Positions 1 through 11,781 are shown, numbered from the stretch's first letter. The stretch: 64,000 nucleotides of DNA from Hirudinaria manillensis (GCA_034509925.1 CM067528.1:11308501-11372500), one strand, 5' to 3'. Program-made: numbers and translations. Notes: generated by a model from the letters alone, not told the origin.

Positions 1-455
1 TTGTTGACTTCAATTGAAGATTTGGCCTCCACCACCGACTTTTGCACCACACCCACAGTTTTTTGTACCACACCCACATTTGTCTCCAGTGACTCCACCT
101 TGTTCTGGAAGAGGCTGGACCAAACCCTGCTAGCCTGGTGGCTTTCCTCGAGCTTTTGGGAAGCACTTGCTGAGATTTCCTCCATTCTTGATCGCAGCTG
201 GTCTATCTGTTTATTTTGAGCCTCTATTGCTTCCATAATCACATCATTCTTGGTCACAGACTTTTTTATCTCTTCTACATCTTTATGTAAAGCCTCGAAA
301 ACTTTTTCATGACTTTCCTTGCTAAACAGTTCTTCTAGTGATTTCAAAGCACAATCGTTGCATTCAATACAACTGTGACATAGTTTTAGCCCCAGCATCT
401 CTGCTATCTCCGATGCACCACATTCGGGTGATTTTCGCCCCCTTGGTCTCGGCAT
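1..455 (-). CDS. Coiled-coil ORF, partial; possible retroelement ORF1
   Basis: On the minus strand an ATG at 455-453 opens a frame of 151 codons with no stop before the window edge, so the C-terminus is outside. The product starts MPRPRGRKSPECG, then has a small Cys cluster (CHSCIECNDC, about residues 26-35). From about residue 40 it is a charged, Lys/Glu-rich segment with heptad character typical of a coiled coil. A short internal repeat, GVVQKTVGVVQKSV, lies near the edge. I do not recognise a specific family. A basic start, a Cys cluster and a coiled coil resemble ORF1 proteins of non-LTR retrotransposons, and the position upstream of the ADAM exons on the opposite strand would suit an element inside an intron. 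This is inference: no reverse transcriptase is visible, and an ordinary host gene exon is possible. Confidence 0.5.
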   Translation of the reverse strand, partial: MPRPRGRKSPECGASEIAEMLGLKLCHSCIECNDCALKSLEELFSKESHEKVFEALHKDVEEIKKSVTKNDVIMEAIEAQNKQIDQLRSRMEEISASASQKLEESHQASRVWSSLFQNKVESLETNVGVVQKTVGVVQKSVVEAKSSIEVN

Positions 456-689
456 GATCCGAACGAAACAACAACAAAAACTGACAGATTCTACTAATTA
501 ATGTAATATTCTATTCTTATTACAATAATGCAATACGTTTATATCAAATTTTTGAGTTTTAAGCTGCAATCTGTTCGAAACTATCGGAGCAAAACAATTC
601 GGCTGAGCGAAAATTCGTGTACGTCTTTATGACATTACCTTGTAGATTGTGAATCCAAACTGTTTTGTAGGTTGAGTCACTCGAGTGAA

Positions 690-850
690 TTATTTTACTA
701 TTTTATTATTATATTTATTATTATTATTATTATTATTATATAACATATATTACTATTATTATCATATATTATTATTAATATTGTATTATTATTATTATTA
801 TTAATATATATTACTATTATTATTATTATATATTATTATTAATATTGTTA
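690..850. repeat. TTA/ATT microsatellite
   Basis: Imperfect runs of TTA/ATT interrupted by ATATAT segments. Confidence 0.9.
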
Positions 851-1229
851 TTATTTTTTTTTTATTATATTAGCATCATCTTTAGAACCTTCAGGAAGGT
901 TTGTGGTTATTATAATTGCTTATTAGAAATAATTGCTTATTATTACAAGCACCAATACAAGCAGACGACAAGTTGTTTGTTCGACAAGTTTTTTTTTTTC
1001 TTGCGATTTATTACGAACCATCGAGCAATCACGGCTTCACAAGGTTCTTTCAATTAGCGAAGGAAGGATGCATCGGGTTCTATTTTAAGAAGCCGGTGTT
1101 GATTTTACTCCTATTTTTTTTTATTTTCACAGCAGAACAACAACAACAACAACAACTACAACAAGTTTCCTCAATGCTTGGTAATCAGGATGGGTCTCGT
1201 GGTCGATCACAGTTTGGTCAGCAAACGTT

Positions 1230-1306
1230 GATTTGATTAATTTATTAATTTATTTGCTTGATTTGATTAATTTATTAATTTATTTGCTCGATTTGATTAA
1301 TTTATT
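1230..1306. repeat. 30-bp tandem repeat, about 2.6 copies
   Basis: The unit contains GATTTGATTAATTTATT and repeats at 1230, 1260 and 1290, the last copy being partial. Confidence 0.9.
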
Positions 1307-1453
1307 CACTTCTCAAGTTTCACTGATGAGATTTTGCTCTAATCAATGTTTTTGTCTTGCTAACCCTCTTTAAAAAATCCATAGAATATTATGGAAACTT
1401 TTATTATAGGATAAATGAAATTTATAAATATAATAAATAATAATAATAATAAT

Positions 1454-1593
1454 GATATATGTAATAAATAAATAATAATAATAACAACGATATATGTAAT
1501 AAATAAATAATAATAATAACAACGATATATGTAATAAATAAATAATAATAATAACAACGATATATGTAATAAATAAATAAATAATAATATATG
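1454..1593. repeat. 35-bp tandem repeat, four copies
   Basis: Copies start at GATATATG at 1454, 1489, 1524 and 1559, an exact 35-bp period. They are built from ATAA and ATA steps plus ACAAC. The repeat gives long spurious ORFs on the minus strand. Confidence 0.92.
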
Positions 1594-1626
1594 GAATAAA
1601 TTGAATGAGTTTCATTGCCTGAACAG

Positions 1627-4600
1627 ATGAGCACGATGTTGAATGCTTCTGTTGAAGATGTGAAACAACAGATGTTACTTCTCTCCAACGTTCTTAATCA
1701 GGTTTGGACGAGCAGTTGTTACGAATTTTATAGTTTCTTTCTTTTCAAGAAAAGTAATAATATAAAATAATATAAATAGTGAAATAAAAGTAAATATTAA
1801 TATAATAATATAAATAATAATATATAAATATTGTAATGAACTTTAATGAGTACTATAATTTATATACTGTAATGTGCGTTGGCAGTGCCTTGACATCCTA
1901 GCACTTGGATTAAAAAGGCACTTAAAATATTTGCAGAATTGAATTGAATTAAGATACAAAAATTGTTTATACCCCTTGGCACTGCCTAAATGGCATAACA
2001 ATTAAGAAGTGCCTTTACATCTCGGTTGTGTCTGACGATGAGCCCAATAAACGCTTGAAATTAATTGTTTACTTGATAATCAATTATTAACGACGTAGTG
2101 GTTTGCTTTTAAGCTTTTAAGAGAACTCCACAAAAACATCCAAGTCGAGCTGGTTCGCCTCGACCTTTGGACGGACGGAGATCTTTTCCCGACCTCTTCG
2201 GGGGTTCGTTGGACTTTGTCGAACCTCGTCCGGAACGTCGGATTGTTTTCCGAAGCGGATGGACCCCCGTTCCACTACCTCCATCTGCTCAGGTGGCCAT
2301 CATTGTTGTTGTGAAGTTAAAGATTTATTTATTAAATGTATTTATTTATAAATTAACGATTTCGATTCTAACGGCCCCGTGGCGCTTTCCCCAAGACCTT
2401 GCATCTCGAGTTGTCCCATCACGATTGGTTGAAACCAACAAACCAAACGATTTTGATGATGATCTGTTATTTTGTACTCTTCAAATGAAATTCTTTAAAT
2501 CTCCATGGAATCCTCATCATCACGAATGTTATGCAAACTCCGCCTTCCTTGCAGTGGCCAATCTGATGGCAGTCACTACGGAGCATCAATACCCGATTCC
2601 ATTTGCACGGAGAGAGCAGTTGGATTCTCCTACGTAAGTGTTTCGAGATTTTTGTAAGCAAAAACCACTTTGATTGATCAACCAATCAATCAGCCAGCAT
2701 GTCATTATCCATAAGCTTATCACCTCAGCTATCACTGGGGTGGTTATGATAGTGATCACCAGTTGACATCGACTGAATTTACAACTGAATGCTTCCAGGT
2801 TGAAAATCCGGACGACATTGTTTCCATGGCAACTGGAATTGCACATTTGCTTGGCCACGTCCTGGGACTGGAACACGACGGATCGGATGGGGGATCTAAC
2901 AGAAGTAGGAATTAACGAATTATCTACTTAATTAGTTAACTATTTAACTAATTGTTTATTAATTAATTTATTTATGTAATGTGTATTTATTAATGTGTCT
3001 GACAGTTCATTGTGTTTGGTTTCTAAGTGAACAGTCAATTTTGATGTTTTAAGGTGTAAATTTAAAGTTGTTATTTCACCAATTGCTGCATTAATCGAAT
3101 TATTAAAAATGACTTGTTTCTTATTTCCTAAGACAAGAAGTGTCCAGACAACAGAGGCTTTGCAATGTGAGTTCATCATCTTTCAGAAGTTCTGAAATAC
3201 TGTTTAAAAATTCTCTCTATAACTAATTGATCATCCGTAAATGGAATCAGAAAACAGAAATGTCATTAAGTGCAACCTTTGTTTTTAACATTTGGGGGTT
3301 ATTTCATCTTTAGGAGTCCAAAGAGATTGCACATCTTTCCAAACATGCGAGCATCGTTTCCAACATCATCATCACCACCACCAACAAACAAAAGTAGCGA
3401 CAGGATCAACAAGAACAAAAGAAACAACAACAACAACTCCAGCCATTCCCATGACGACCACCACCATAGACATCGTTATCATCATCACTTCCACTTGGGG
3501 TGGTCTGCTTGCAGTCAGCAGGACTTTGGTCTTAACCTCAAGTCGAGATTTCTGGATTGTCTTAAGGGTTCCTGCACTCATCAGCATCATCATCACCACC
3601 ATCAACAGCAGCAACAGCCAGAAGAGTCTGTCGACGCTCCTTCAAAGGGAAGCAACGGATCTGCCGACAGGAAAGACGGAGATGACGGATCTGTCGTTCC
3701 TGAAGACGGAGAGGGCGCCAGTCTCGATGAAGACGACGACGACGACGATGCTTCTCTTCCCGGCAGAGAAAATCCCGGATTTAAAAAGGTTCTCGACTTG
3801 TAGCTTTTGATTCGTAAATATGGCAGCAGATTAATTATCGGATTAATTAATCTCAAAATAAAAAACGAATCTCTGTCGACGGAAGGTTTTTAGAATGCAT
3901 TTGATTCTTGCAACTGACTGATTGATTCTCCCAGACGAGGAGTGTTTTATCCATTTTTTGTCATTTTTTTTATATTCTTTTTTGGGAATTTTTCAACAAT
4001 TCCTATGAATCACCAGTTTTTTATTGTGAGGCAGTAACTCTGCAGGAAATCTTTTTTACAGGCATCATTATCATCATCATCTTTTGTTTTTTTTTTTTGA
4101 GTCTTGCCAACAGTCTCTCATACATTTGTAATTTTTTTTTACATCACAGTCTGATTCAATTCCTCCAATATTTTAAGTGCCTTTTTTATCCAGTCCTAGG
4201 ATGTCGAGGCACTGCCGACGTACATTAGCATAGACACGAGCACAACATAATGAAATAAAGAGAACTAAAGACAATTAAAAAAAAAATTGCAAACTAAAAT
4301 ATTTAAGAATAACATTGAATAAACAAATGAGTCTTTAGTCTGATGGCTTTTATGATTTTTTTTTCCAAATTATTTTCCAGAGCTTCTCGTCGGAGTGCGG
4401 AAACGGCATCCTGGAACGAGGAGAGGAGTGCGACTGCGGCAGTTTCGAGGTGAGCGACGAAGTCGTTCGAGTCGTCGGGAGACCGTGCAAACGGTTGCTG
4501 TTGTTGTTGTTGCTTGGACTGCAATTAGAATTTTCAACAGTTCGATCTTTAATGATGATGATGATGATTCATCCATTCCATTCAATCATTCAGCTCTGTT

Positions 4601-7600
4601 TGCAGATTGACTGTCAAATTCATCATTAATCTCTTTAATAAACTTGGCATCGTTTGTGTTCAAGTGCTTAAGTGGTTAGGATCAAGTAATAAGGCCTTAA
4701 TGATAATAAGGCGATGATGATGGTAATGGATAATATCAACAAGATGATGATGATAGTGACAGTGATAGTTAGTACAAGAGTCGTGATATTTCTTTCCTAA
4801 GGCATCTGCAATCACTTATCACACGGAGGTAAATGTTCTTCAATTCTTGTGCCTGGATCTTGGACGGCATGTGTTGTTTATTCTTTGCTTTTTAAGTTCT
4901 GGTGGATTCTTTTATCATTTCCTCTTCTCTTTTTTCAAGAGGAATCAGAGGAGTTTTTCTTACCTCAGTCAATTTTCAAGATTCATTTCTTTACTTTCGT
5001 ATCTCGTTCACGTTTTCCGTCTGCTTTCTGTTTTGCTTTTAATGTTATGCTTTGTTTATTTGTATGGTGGTACTTGGTATTTTTGGTATATATACGATTA
5101 TATTTATTAAATATAATAATGAAATATTTCATGGTTTATGTACAAAATATAATTTAATAACTCAAAATTCTTGAGGTACTCAACTTTTAATTAATTTTTA
5201 AACAGAATTTTAGTTTTTTTTTAAGTATACAAACTTTACGTTGTCATCTCAATGCTTTGTATCTGAGTTTGTTGTTCTGTTTGCATTTGCTTTTGATGCC
5301 AGAAGCATTTTCTTTTTTTTGCACCCCACCGTAATCCAGGGTTCCTTCTGTTTTATGGTTAATGGTTTTGAATTTGACTTGAAATAATTTGATTTAATAA
5401 CAAATTTTATTAATTTAAAAAAATTGTTTTGTTGAATTTGAAGGACTGCAGAGCATCTGATCCATGCTGCAATCGCATGACTTGCCTCCTTGAGCCGTGG
5501 GCGACCTGCAGAAAGGGTGGATGCTGCACCAATTGCACTGTAATGGGTTTTATAAATTAAGCTATAAATCGTTAATTATTAATTTGGTTATGAATACTTA
5601 ATTACTAATTAGGTTATAAATAATTAATTATGCTGATCTCGAAAACAATGGCACTGGTTGGAAATATTTTGCTCTGCTTTTTGAAGAAAAATTGCAATCA
5701 AAGCTAAAAATTTGTTCCTGATGTCTTTTTCGTTTATCATTTCTTCCAGCTATCGCCGAGCAATCACGTGTGCAGGGAAATGAAGAATACTTGCGACGTT
5801 CCAGAATTTTGCTCGGGAAGTTCTGAAGAGGTGTTTATGGATTGAAGTGTATTGTTGATGGTTTTAATAATTAACTGTTCTAACTGATTTTGTAATTGAA
5901 TATTAATTAGGTAAACATTAATTAATTGGATGTATATAATGTATGGATATACAGACAATGGAGGATTGACATTATTTCAAGTCCAATTAACATTTTTCAC
6001 GATAAACAATTTATTTATTCATTATTCATTAAATTTAATAATAAATCATAAGTCTCAACGTTAACCCATGCTAACTACTTTCCATTCTAAAGTGTCCTGA
6101 AGACTCTCAGGTCTTGAATGGACAGCCGTGTCTGGAGTCGGACGTTGAAGAAGGACGCGAAGTCGCCAACGAAACCAACGAAGCGAAAGACTCTTCGGGT
6201 CTCTGCTACGACGGGAAGTGTCGTTCATACGACGGGCAGTGCGTGGCAACGTGGGGGAGCGGTTGGTAGACCCTTGGTCTCCCGGGCAACGCCGTTACCG
6301 TGACGATGATCGATCTCGCTCAAATTTCTTCAGGTTCGTCTAAGGCTTCAGACGGATGCTTCTCGACTTTCAACCGGATTGGAGCCATGAGCGGTCATTG
6401 TGGATCGTCGCCGACGTCATTGTCTTCGTCGTCATCATCGTCGTTGTCGTCATCACAGTCGACTTTGCTGTCTTCGTTGACAGAAGAGTCGTCGTCGTCA
6501 GGACCGACTTTGACCTCCTCGACTTCACCACCAACTTCATCATCGGAGTTCATCAAATGCTCTCAGAGGTTGCTGCTGGAAATCGTGCTGAATAATTTTA
6601 ATTTTTAAAATGCTATTATTATAGAATAATACAATTATAATTTAAAAAAAAATTATCCGTCCTATTGCAACAAAGGAATGTCATGTGCGGACTCCTCCAT
6701 TGCAAAGGCGGACCTCAGAAACCTCTCGTTGAAGATGCCAACAGCATCCTCTTTGAAACCACGATCACATCCTTCGGAAAGTCCTACCAGTGCAGGTCGG
6801 TCACTCGATTGAATTCATTGGTTTTGATGTCAAAGACCTGGATTTGAATTCTATTAATTATTGAAACTTATTTCATGACTTAAAATAAATTTAGTTATCA
6901 GAATAGCAATTATCTTTCTCTGAGTTCCCAAGATTTTAATATAAAACAGAAACTTGAGATCTGAGTTATTAGAAAACCTTCAACAGTTTAAGCACTATGC
7001 TAATTATAATATCCTACTGTTGAATCATATTGTTGAATTATAATATTGCAAAGTAATATTCATTAAAAAATACATTCATTACGGGGAGTGCATGTTTACA
7101 TTCCCAGGGTACTTAGCAACCCCAATGAACCTTCGCAACACCTCGTGGAAGACGGCAGTCCCTGCTCTGCCGACTCCATTTGCATTTCAAACGAATGCAT
7201 TCCGACAGCAGAGGCAGTGGAGGAAAGCATCAGATGTCCTCGCGGCTTGAACAACGTGACCTGCTCTGGCAACGGAGTGAGTGAAAAAGTGGAACTCCAT
7301 TGTTTTTGTTGTTGCTTTAGTTCACATTTTAATTTGTTTTCTTTGATAATCAACATTATCCTGTTGTTGAAGCAGAATGTGTTGTTTAAAGTCTTTAGTA
7401 CCGTGAATAAAAATGCACGTTGGCCTAGTTAATAATACTTAACTTGATGCTTAGGTGTGCACGGACATGCTGGAATGTTTTTGCAGCCGTCACTTCTCTG
7501 GCCATGATTGCAGTTCACCTGTCAGCGAAACCAAAGTGCCTACGACTTCGGCTGATGAATCACCTGAACTTTCCAGCAACGAGATGGATTATCAGCAGTA

Positions 7601-9955
7601 TTACAACAACAACAATAGTGTCCAATTCAATAAGACTAGCGGAGGTTAAAAACTACTGTTGTTCCGTGACTGCTGACGATTTTTTTAAATATACTCGTTT
7701 GAAGTAATGGATTTGAAGCAGGTGTTCCTAATGGGAAATGCAGTCATTGATTTTTCAGTTTTTATTTATTTTATTTTTTTGTTTTTGTGATATTGTCGTG
7801 AAATTGATTATCTTTATGATAACGTGATTGCATCCATTTCAGTGGCAAAAGTTGCTCTCGAAAACATCAGAAACTCGGCCAATGCTCTTTGGCTCCTCGG
7901 TGCCATGAGTTGCGTCATCGTCGGTGCTTCTGCGATTCTCATTCTTTGCCTTGTTTGTTACAAGTGAGTATCAGCTTTTTAAACTAAGCCTAGTAACATC
8001 ATAATCCACTCCACTATCAAATGCAAGGGGTGTCTGGATAAGTGACAGGTAAAAGACAATCTGCAGGCACAAGTTTTATTGCTTTGTTGTGGATTTCCAG
8101 ACTCAGGAAGTAGGGTTGGGGTGGCCAATTGGACTAAGGTTAAGTTAGGGCGTGATTAGGTTTGGATTTAAAGATCCCTGCCTGTTAAAAAGTCTTTTGC
8201 TTATCACTTATCCAGCAATCATGTAAAATGACTACCAATAATGTGCCGATTGGTGGCACCGATTCTTTTTAAGTTGAAAATGTATCTTATCGCTTCCTAG
8301 GAGGAAGACGCCAAAGCTGACAAAGAAACAACAAATATGTCAACTGAGGAACCAATCGTTGATGTGCAAATCGGATTACGAGTCAAGTTCAAGGGTCAAC
8401 AGAATAATTTCGTTTGGAAGTTTGCCATCTTATAGGTAATAAGCCGTTAGCTTTTACACAACAAAGAATATCGCATCTATGTTATTAATTTTTAATTTAT
8501 CACTTCACTAATACATTTTAATAACTTTCTTGGACTATTGCATTACATGAGAGCCAACAGCCAAGCATAAATTGACATCAAATTAAAAATGTCCATTAAC
8601 AAAATTAACATTTATTCCAAAGAGCCGACAAATTAAGAAAAGCCATGAAAGGATCGAATCATAGCGAAACGGAGAGCGAGAAAAGCAGTAAAAGAAACAG
8701 CGGCGAAGTGAGCATCAAAGTTGGCAAAGAGGTGAAGGCCACCTATTTGCCGCTCCCCGACCCTCCGGACAAGGGCATACTCAAAAGGCCGGAGAGAAAA
8801 GGTCAGAGACGAGGCAGAGCAGCAGCTCGCGAGGAGTCTGCCCTCAACACGGGAAGCGACGCGAGTAGCATTCCGGGCGATTTGGTAGCTTGCAGCAGCG
8901 GCACGCCGAACGGGGGGAGGGCGGATGCTGCCGAGAAGTCGAAGAATGAATTGGATGGGCGCCCTGAGAATTCGGTAGCCAAACAAAACGCAAACTGTTC
9001 AAGAGATTCGAAAAAATCTTACAGGAATTCATTGGTGACTATGCCAGATATCCTCCCAAAGGTAGCTGAGCACAATAAATCTTATGAGATGGAAGGTGCT
9101 TTATCTGAAACCAGTAAAAGAGACAATTCAAATGTTTTAAATCAAAACATGTCGACAATGGAAACTGACTCAAAAGGTGAAATCAAGAGCATGGCTCGAG
9201 AAAAGTTCACCAAAAGGTCAAAGGCGCGGAGAAGCGCGACCGAGGAAAGTTCTTTCGTCGACGGAACGGGAACCATGTCCTCGTTCCTGTCTGCGAGTGA
9301 CCTCGAAGCTTCTCCTCGTCCGACTGCTCCTGCGCCGTCGCTGTGTTCCGATTATTCGCCACAATCCTTGGCGACTTCTAAGGTCGCTCCTCTGTCGTCT
9401 GGCTCCCGGCCTGTCGACGCTCTCAGACCCGAATGCCAAAACGTTTCTAATGCTTTTGAGGACGAAACGCCATCATCATCGTCACCGATTTCCTCCTGTT
9501 CCACCTTCACGTCGTCTCTCTCGGAGGCCTTAGTTCACGATCCTTCTCAATTGTCTGAGATTAACAAGAAACGAGAAGCCTCCTCCGTGCCTTTGAGAAG
9601 ATCTGTCGATCGAACTGCAATGAAACAAATGAACCCAACGAACCCAGTTGGAATCTCTGCCTACCATCTCGGAGAATCGTTCCCGACCTCCGGAGGCCCT
9701 CGGAGTTGCTCCCGTCGCCTGAGAGACGAGGTGCCAACTTCACTCGAACCAACCCCGAGAAGCCGGGATTTACGGGAGCACTCGTTCGACAAGTCGATCG
9801 ATCTTTCTTTGCCTCGGCATACGGAGGCACCGGCCGAGGTATTTAAGCCGGACCCCAGGGGGGCCTACACCAAAGCCCCAGGTTCACCAGGTGTACCTGA
9901 CGATGATGATGATGATTTTGGGGAAAGGAAATTCTCAGGAACGACGGTCGGATGA
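1627..9955 (+). CDS. ADAM22: ADAM11/22/23-type transmembrane protein, catalytically dead (5' end outside window)
   Basis: Seventeen exons in consistent phase: 1627-1701, 2114-2292, 2555-2633, 2799-2904, 3133-3166, 3314-3788, 4381-4449, 5444-5539, 5750-5830, 6093-6261, 6334-6568, 6676-6795, 7108-7276, 7455-7644, 7843-7963, 8301-8435, 8623-9955. They give 1221 residues. The propeptide, signal peptide and first metalloprotease strand lie left of the window. Order: metalloprotease domain (about 1-200), disintegrin domain (about 320-400, CGNG, GEECDCG, CDVPEFC), Cys-rich domain, EGF-like repeat (about 615-650), a transmembrane helix in the 7843-7963 exon, and a cytoplasmic tail of about 490 residues. 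The zinc motif reads HLLGHVLGLEHD: the three zinc-ligand His are kept but the catalytic Glu is Leu, so no protease activity is expected. Cys-rich and EGF segments (VMCGLLHC, CSGNGVC, GHDC) match ADAM22/23 best; vertebrate members are neuronal adhesion proteins that bind LGI. His- and Asp-rich insertions are unusual. Confidence 0.9.
1871..1955 (+). repeat. Dispersed repeat, copy A
   Basis: About 80 bp containing GGCAGTGCC, GACATCCTAG and AAAAAGGCACTTAAAATAT. It recurs in inverted orientation at 4151-4226. It ends in GAATT repeats, like the tail of a retroelement. It lies in an intron of the ADAM-like gene. Confidence 0.8.
4151..4226 (-). repeat. Dispersed repeat, copy B (inverted)
   Basis: The reverse complement matches 1871-1955 over about 75 bp with few differences, including GGCAGTGCC, GACATCCTAG and AAAAAGGCACTTAAAATAT. 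It lies in the intron before the first disintegrin exon. Confidence 0.8.
8034..8215. mobile_element. MITE-like element with terminal inverted repeats
   Basis: The ends are inverted copies. CTGGATAAGTGA at 8034-8045 pairs with its exact reverse complement at 8204-8215. Similarity continues inward for about 37 bp, including AAAAGAC and CAGGCA. The interior (182 bp in total) has no ORF. This suits a non-autonomous DNA transposon in the intron between the transmembrane exon and the next ADAM exon. No clear target-site duplication is visible, so the superfamily is unknown. Confidence 0.6.
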
Positions 9956-9981
9956 ATACCTACCAATAGGATGGCAACACA

Positions 9982-10036
9982 AGTATATATATATATATAT
10001 ATACACATCTTCTATGGGTAGATATATATATATATA
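9982..10036. repeat. TA microsatellite, two runs
   Basis: Two (TA)n runs (9982-10003 and 10022-10036) separated by a CTTCTATGG segment that is repeated after the second run. Confidence 0.85.
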
Positions 10037-11775
10037 TCTTCTATGGTCTTGCTGCTGCTGGTTATAGAAAAATAATGTGGTTCAGTTGTTCCTCCATTTT
10101 GTGTAGTTCTGATTGTTGTTCTAACAACAGTATTTGCATTGGCACGACTCATCTCTCTCTGAGTTGTGACTTGATTCAGTGTAGCCATTGGCAGCTATTC
10201 CATCATCTCGAATTCTTGGGATTGTAGTGAGCAAGTCAAATGGATTTAGCGTCGTGTCCAGTCTGTTGTTATGAATTTGTTAATATGTTAATGGTTATAT
10301 TTGATCATCAGAACACCTCAGGTTATTAAAGCTTTATAATCAGCTTCTGTTATTTGAGGAGCATTCTTTCGGTCCAATTTGTTTCTCATGTTATGACAGT
10401 CAAATGTCCATAATGGACCTGTTTCTGTTTTTGTTTGTTTGTTTACATAAATATATTTTCCTTCTGAAGGTTCTTGGTCCTGTTCATTGTTGTTTTGTAT
10501 GAAAGTTATTTTAAAGACTTGTTATCTTGTTTGATTGCGTACCCAAAAGTATTACTTCTCCCTTGGGGTTGAGTCTTATGTTTTACGTGTCTCTTGTCCA
10601 TCTTCTAAGTTTCCAGTCAATGTTTGAACTTGCAAGTCCAATGTGAGGATAAATTTTTTGTTCTTGTAAAAGCCATTTTAATGTAACATTTATTTAAATG
10701 ATTTTTTATTATAAAATCATGCAAAAGAATTGCTTTGTTCAAAAAGAGTTCTTATGTCAAAGAATTTATTTCACAAGGATGTTTCACTAACTTTATATCC
10801 ATTAACATTTTAAGAAGTGTTTTTATTTATTTTGTGAGAAATTCAGGCATTTTTTGTTGTTGTATGTTAAGCAAGCATTTTCAAGTCAAATTCTCAGCTT
10901 ATTGTTATTATTATTATTATTATTATCATTATTATTACTATTATTATTATTGTCATTGTGGTCATTTGAATATTTTATTATTTAATCAATCGAAATTGAT
11001 TAAATTTTGTTTCAATTTTAATCTCAATTAACATTCTAATTCTAGTTTTCAAGATGCTTCATTCTGTGATCCAGGGTCTCTTGGCATTTGTGGTTTTAAT
11101 TCGTAGTGGAATCCTTACAAGGATGATGGCACTCATCATTATCATCACCATCATCGTCGTTGTTATGATTATGCTGATGTCATTTGCAAATTATGTTTCC
11201 ATTATGTATGATTTGAAAGTCGTTTGGACCTTTGCTAAGGTATACAAGGTAACTGTATTGTATGGTATTTCAATTTGGGAGGCCAAATTTTTTTTTATTT
11301 TTTTGAAAATTTACATCCTAAGTGTTCCTTATTGAGTTATTTCCTTTGAACTTTTTTGCTTATATTTACTTTGTTTATGTTTTCTCAATCTCAAGTTTAT
11401 AAATAACATGTTGTAACTTGATGTTAAATAAATGAGAATATTGGTTGGTCTGCCATTTCTGAGGGTAAATCAGGTGGTGCGGAACTTTGGATGAACGCAG
11501 CACGTGACCTCTGTTGACACACTTGGGAATGCCAATGTGACTGGAACTTCGCATGGAATAAATAACTCCTTCCGACGTCACAATCCACTCCAACGTTTCG
11601 CTTTCTTACTTTCTTTCTATCTGACTTTCATTCACCAACCCATCCAAATGTTGGTTCTTGGTGCAGCTGTTCAAGAGCGACGTGAGCCATGACCATCTGT
11701 GATAATATTTTCTGAGAATGACTAATCGTTGTCAGATAATGTAAGGTTCGGAGAAGAATGCATATTCTGCCATTG

Positions 11776-11781
11776 AATAAA
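11776..11781 (+). promoter_or_regulatory. Candidate poly(A) signal AATAAA for the ADAM gene
   Basis: AATAAA about 1.8 kb after the stop. An alternative signal lies at 11427-11432. Which one is used cannot be told from sequence. Confidence 0.35.

Larger units (their letters stand above)
456..1626. other. Non-coding stretch, probably an ADAM-gene intron
   Basis: Mostly AT-rich sequence with a TTA/ATT microsatellite (about 690-850), a 30-bp tandem repeat (1230-1306) and a 35-bp tandem repeat (1454-1593). One candidate exon, 1133-1180, has a strong polypyrimidine/CACAG acceptor and a GTAATC donor. It would encode a short Asn- or Gln-rich peptide and does not match the missing start of the ADAM metalloprotease domain, so it stays unassigned. 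Confidence 0.5.

Noticed and set aside
3372..3614. Minus-strand Met/Val-rich ORF over the ADAM His-rich exon
   Set aside because: Shadow of CAT/CAC and AAC repeats of the real coding strand.
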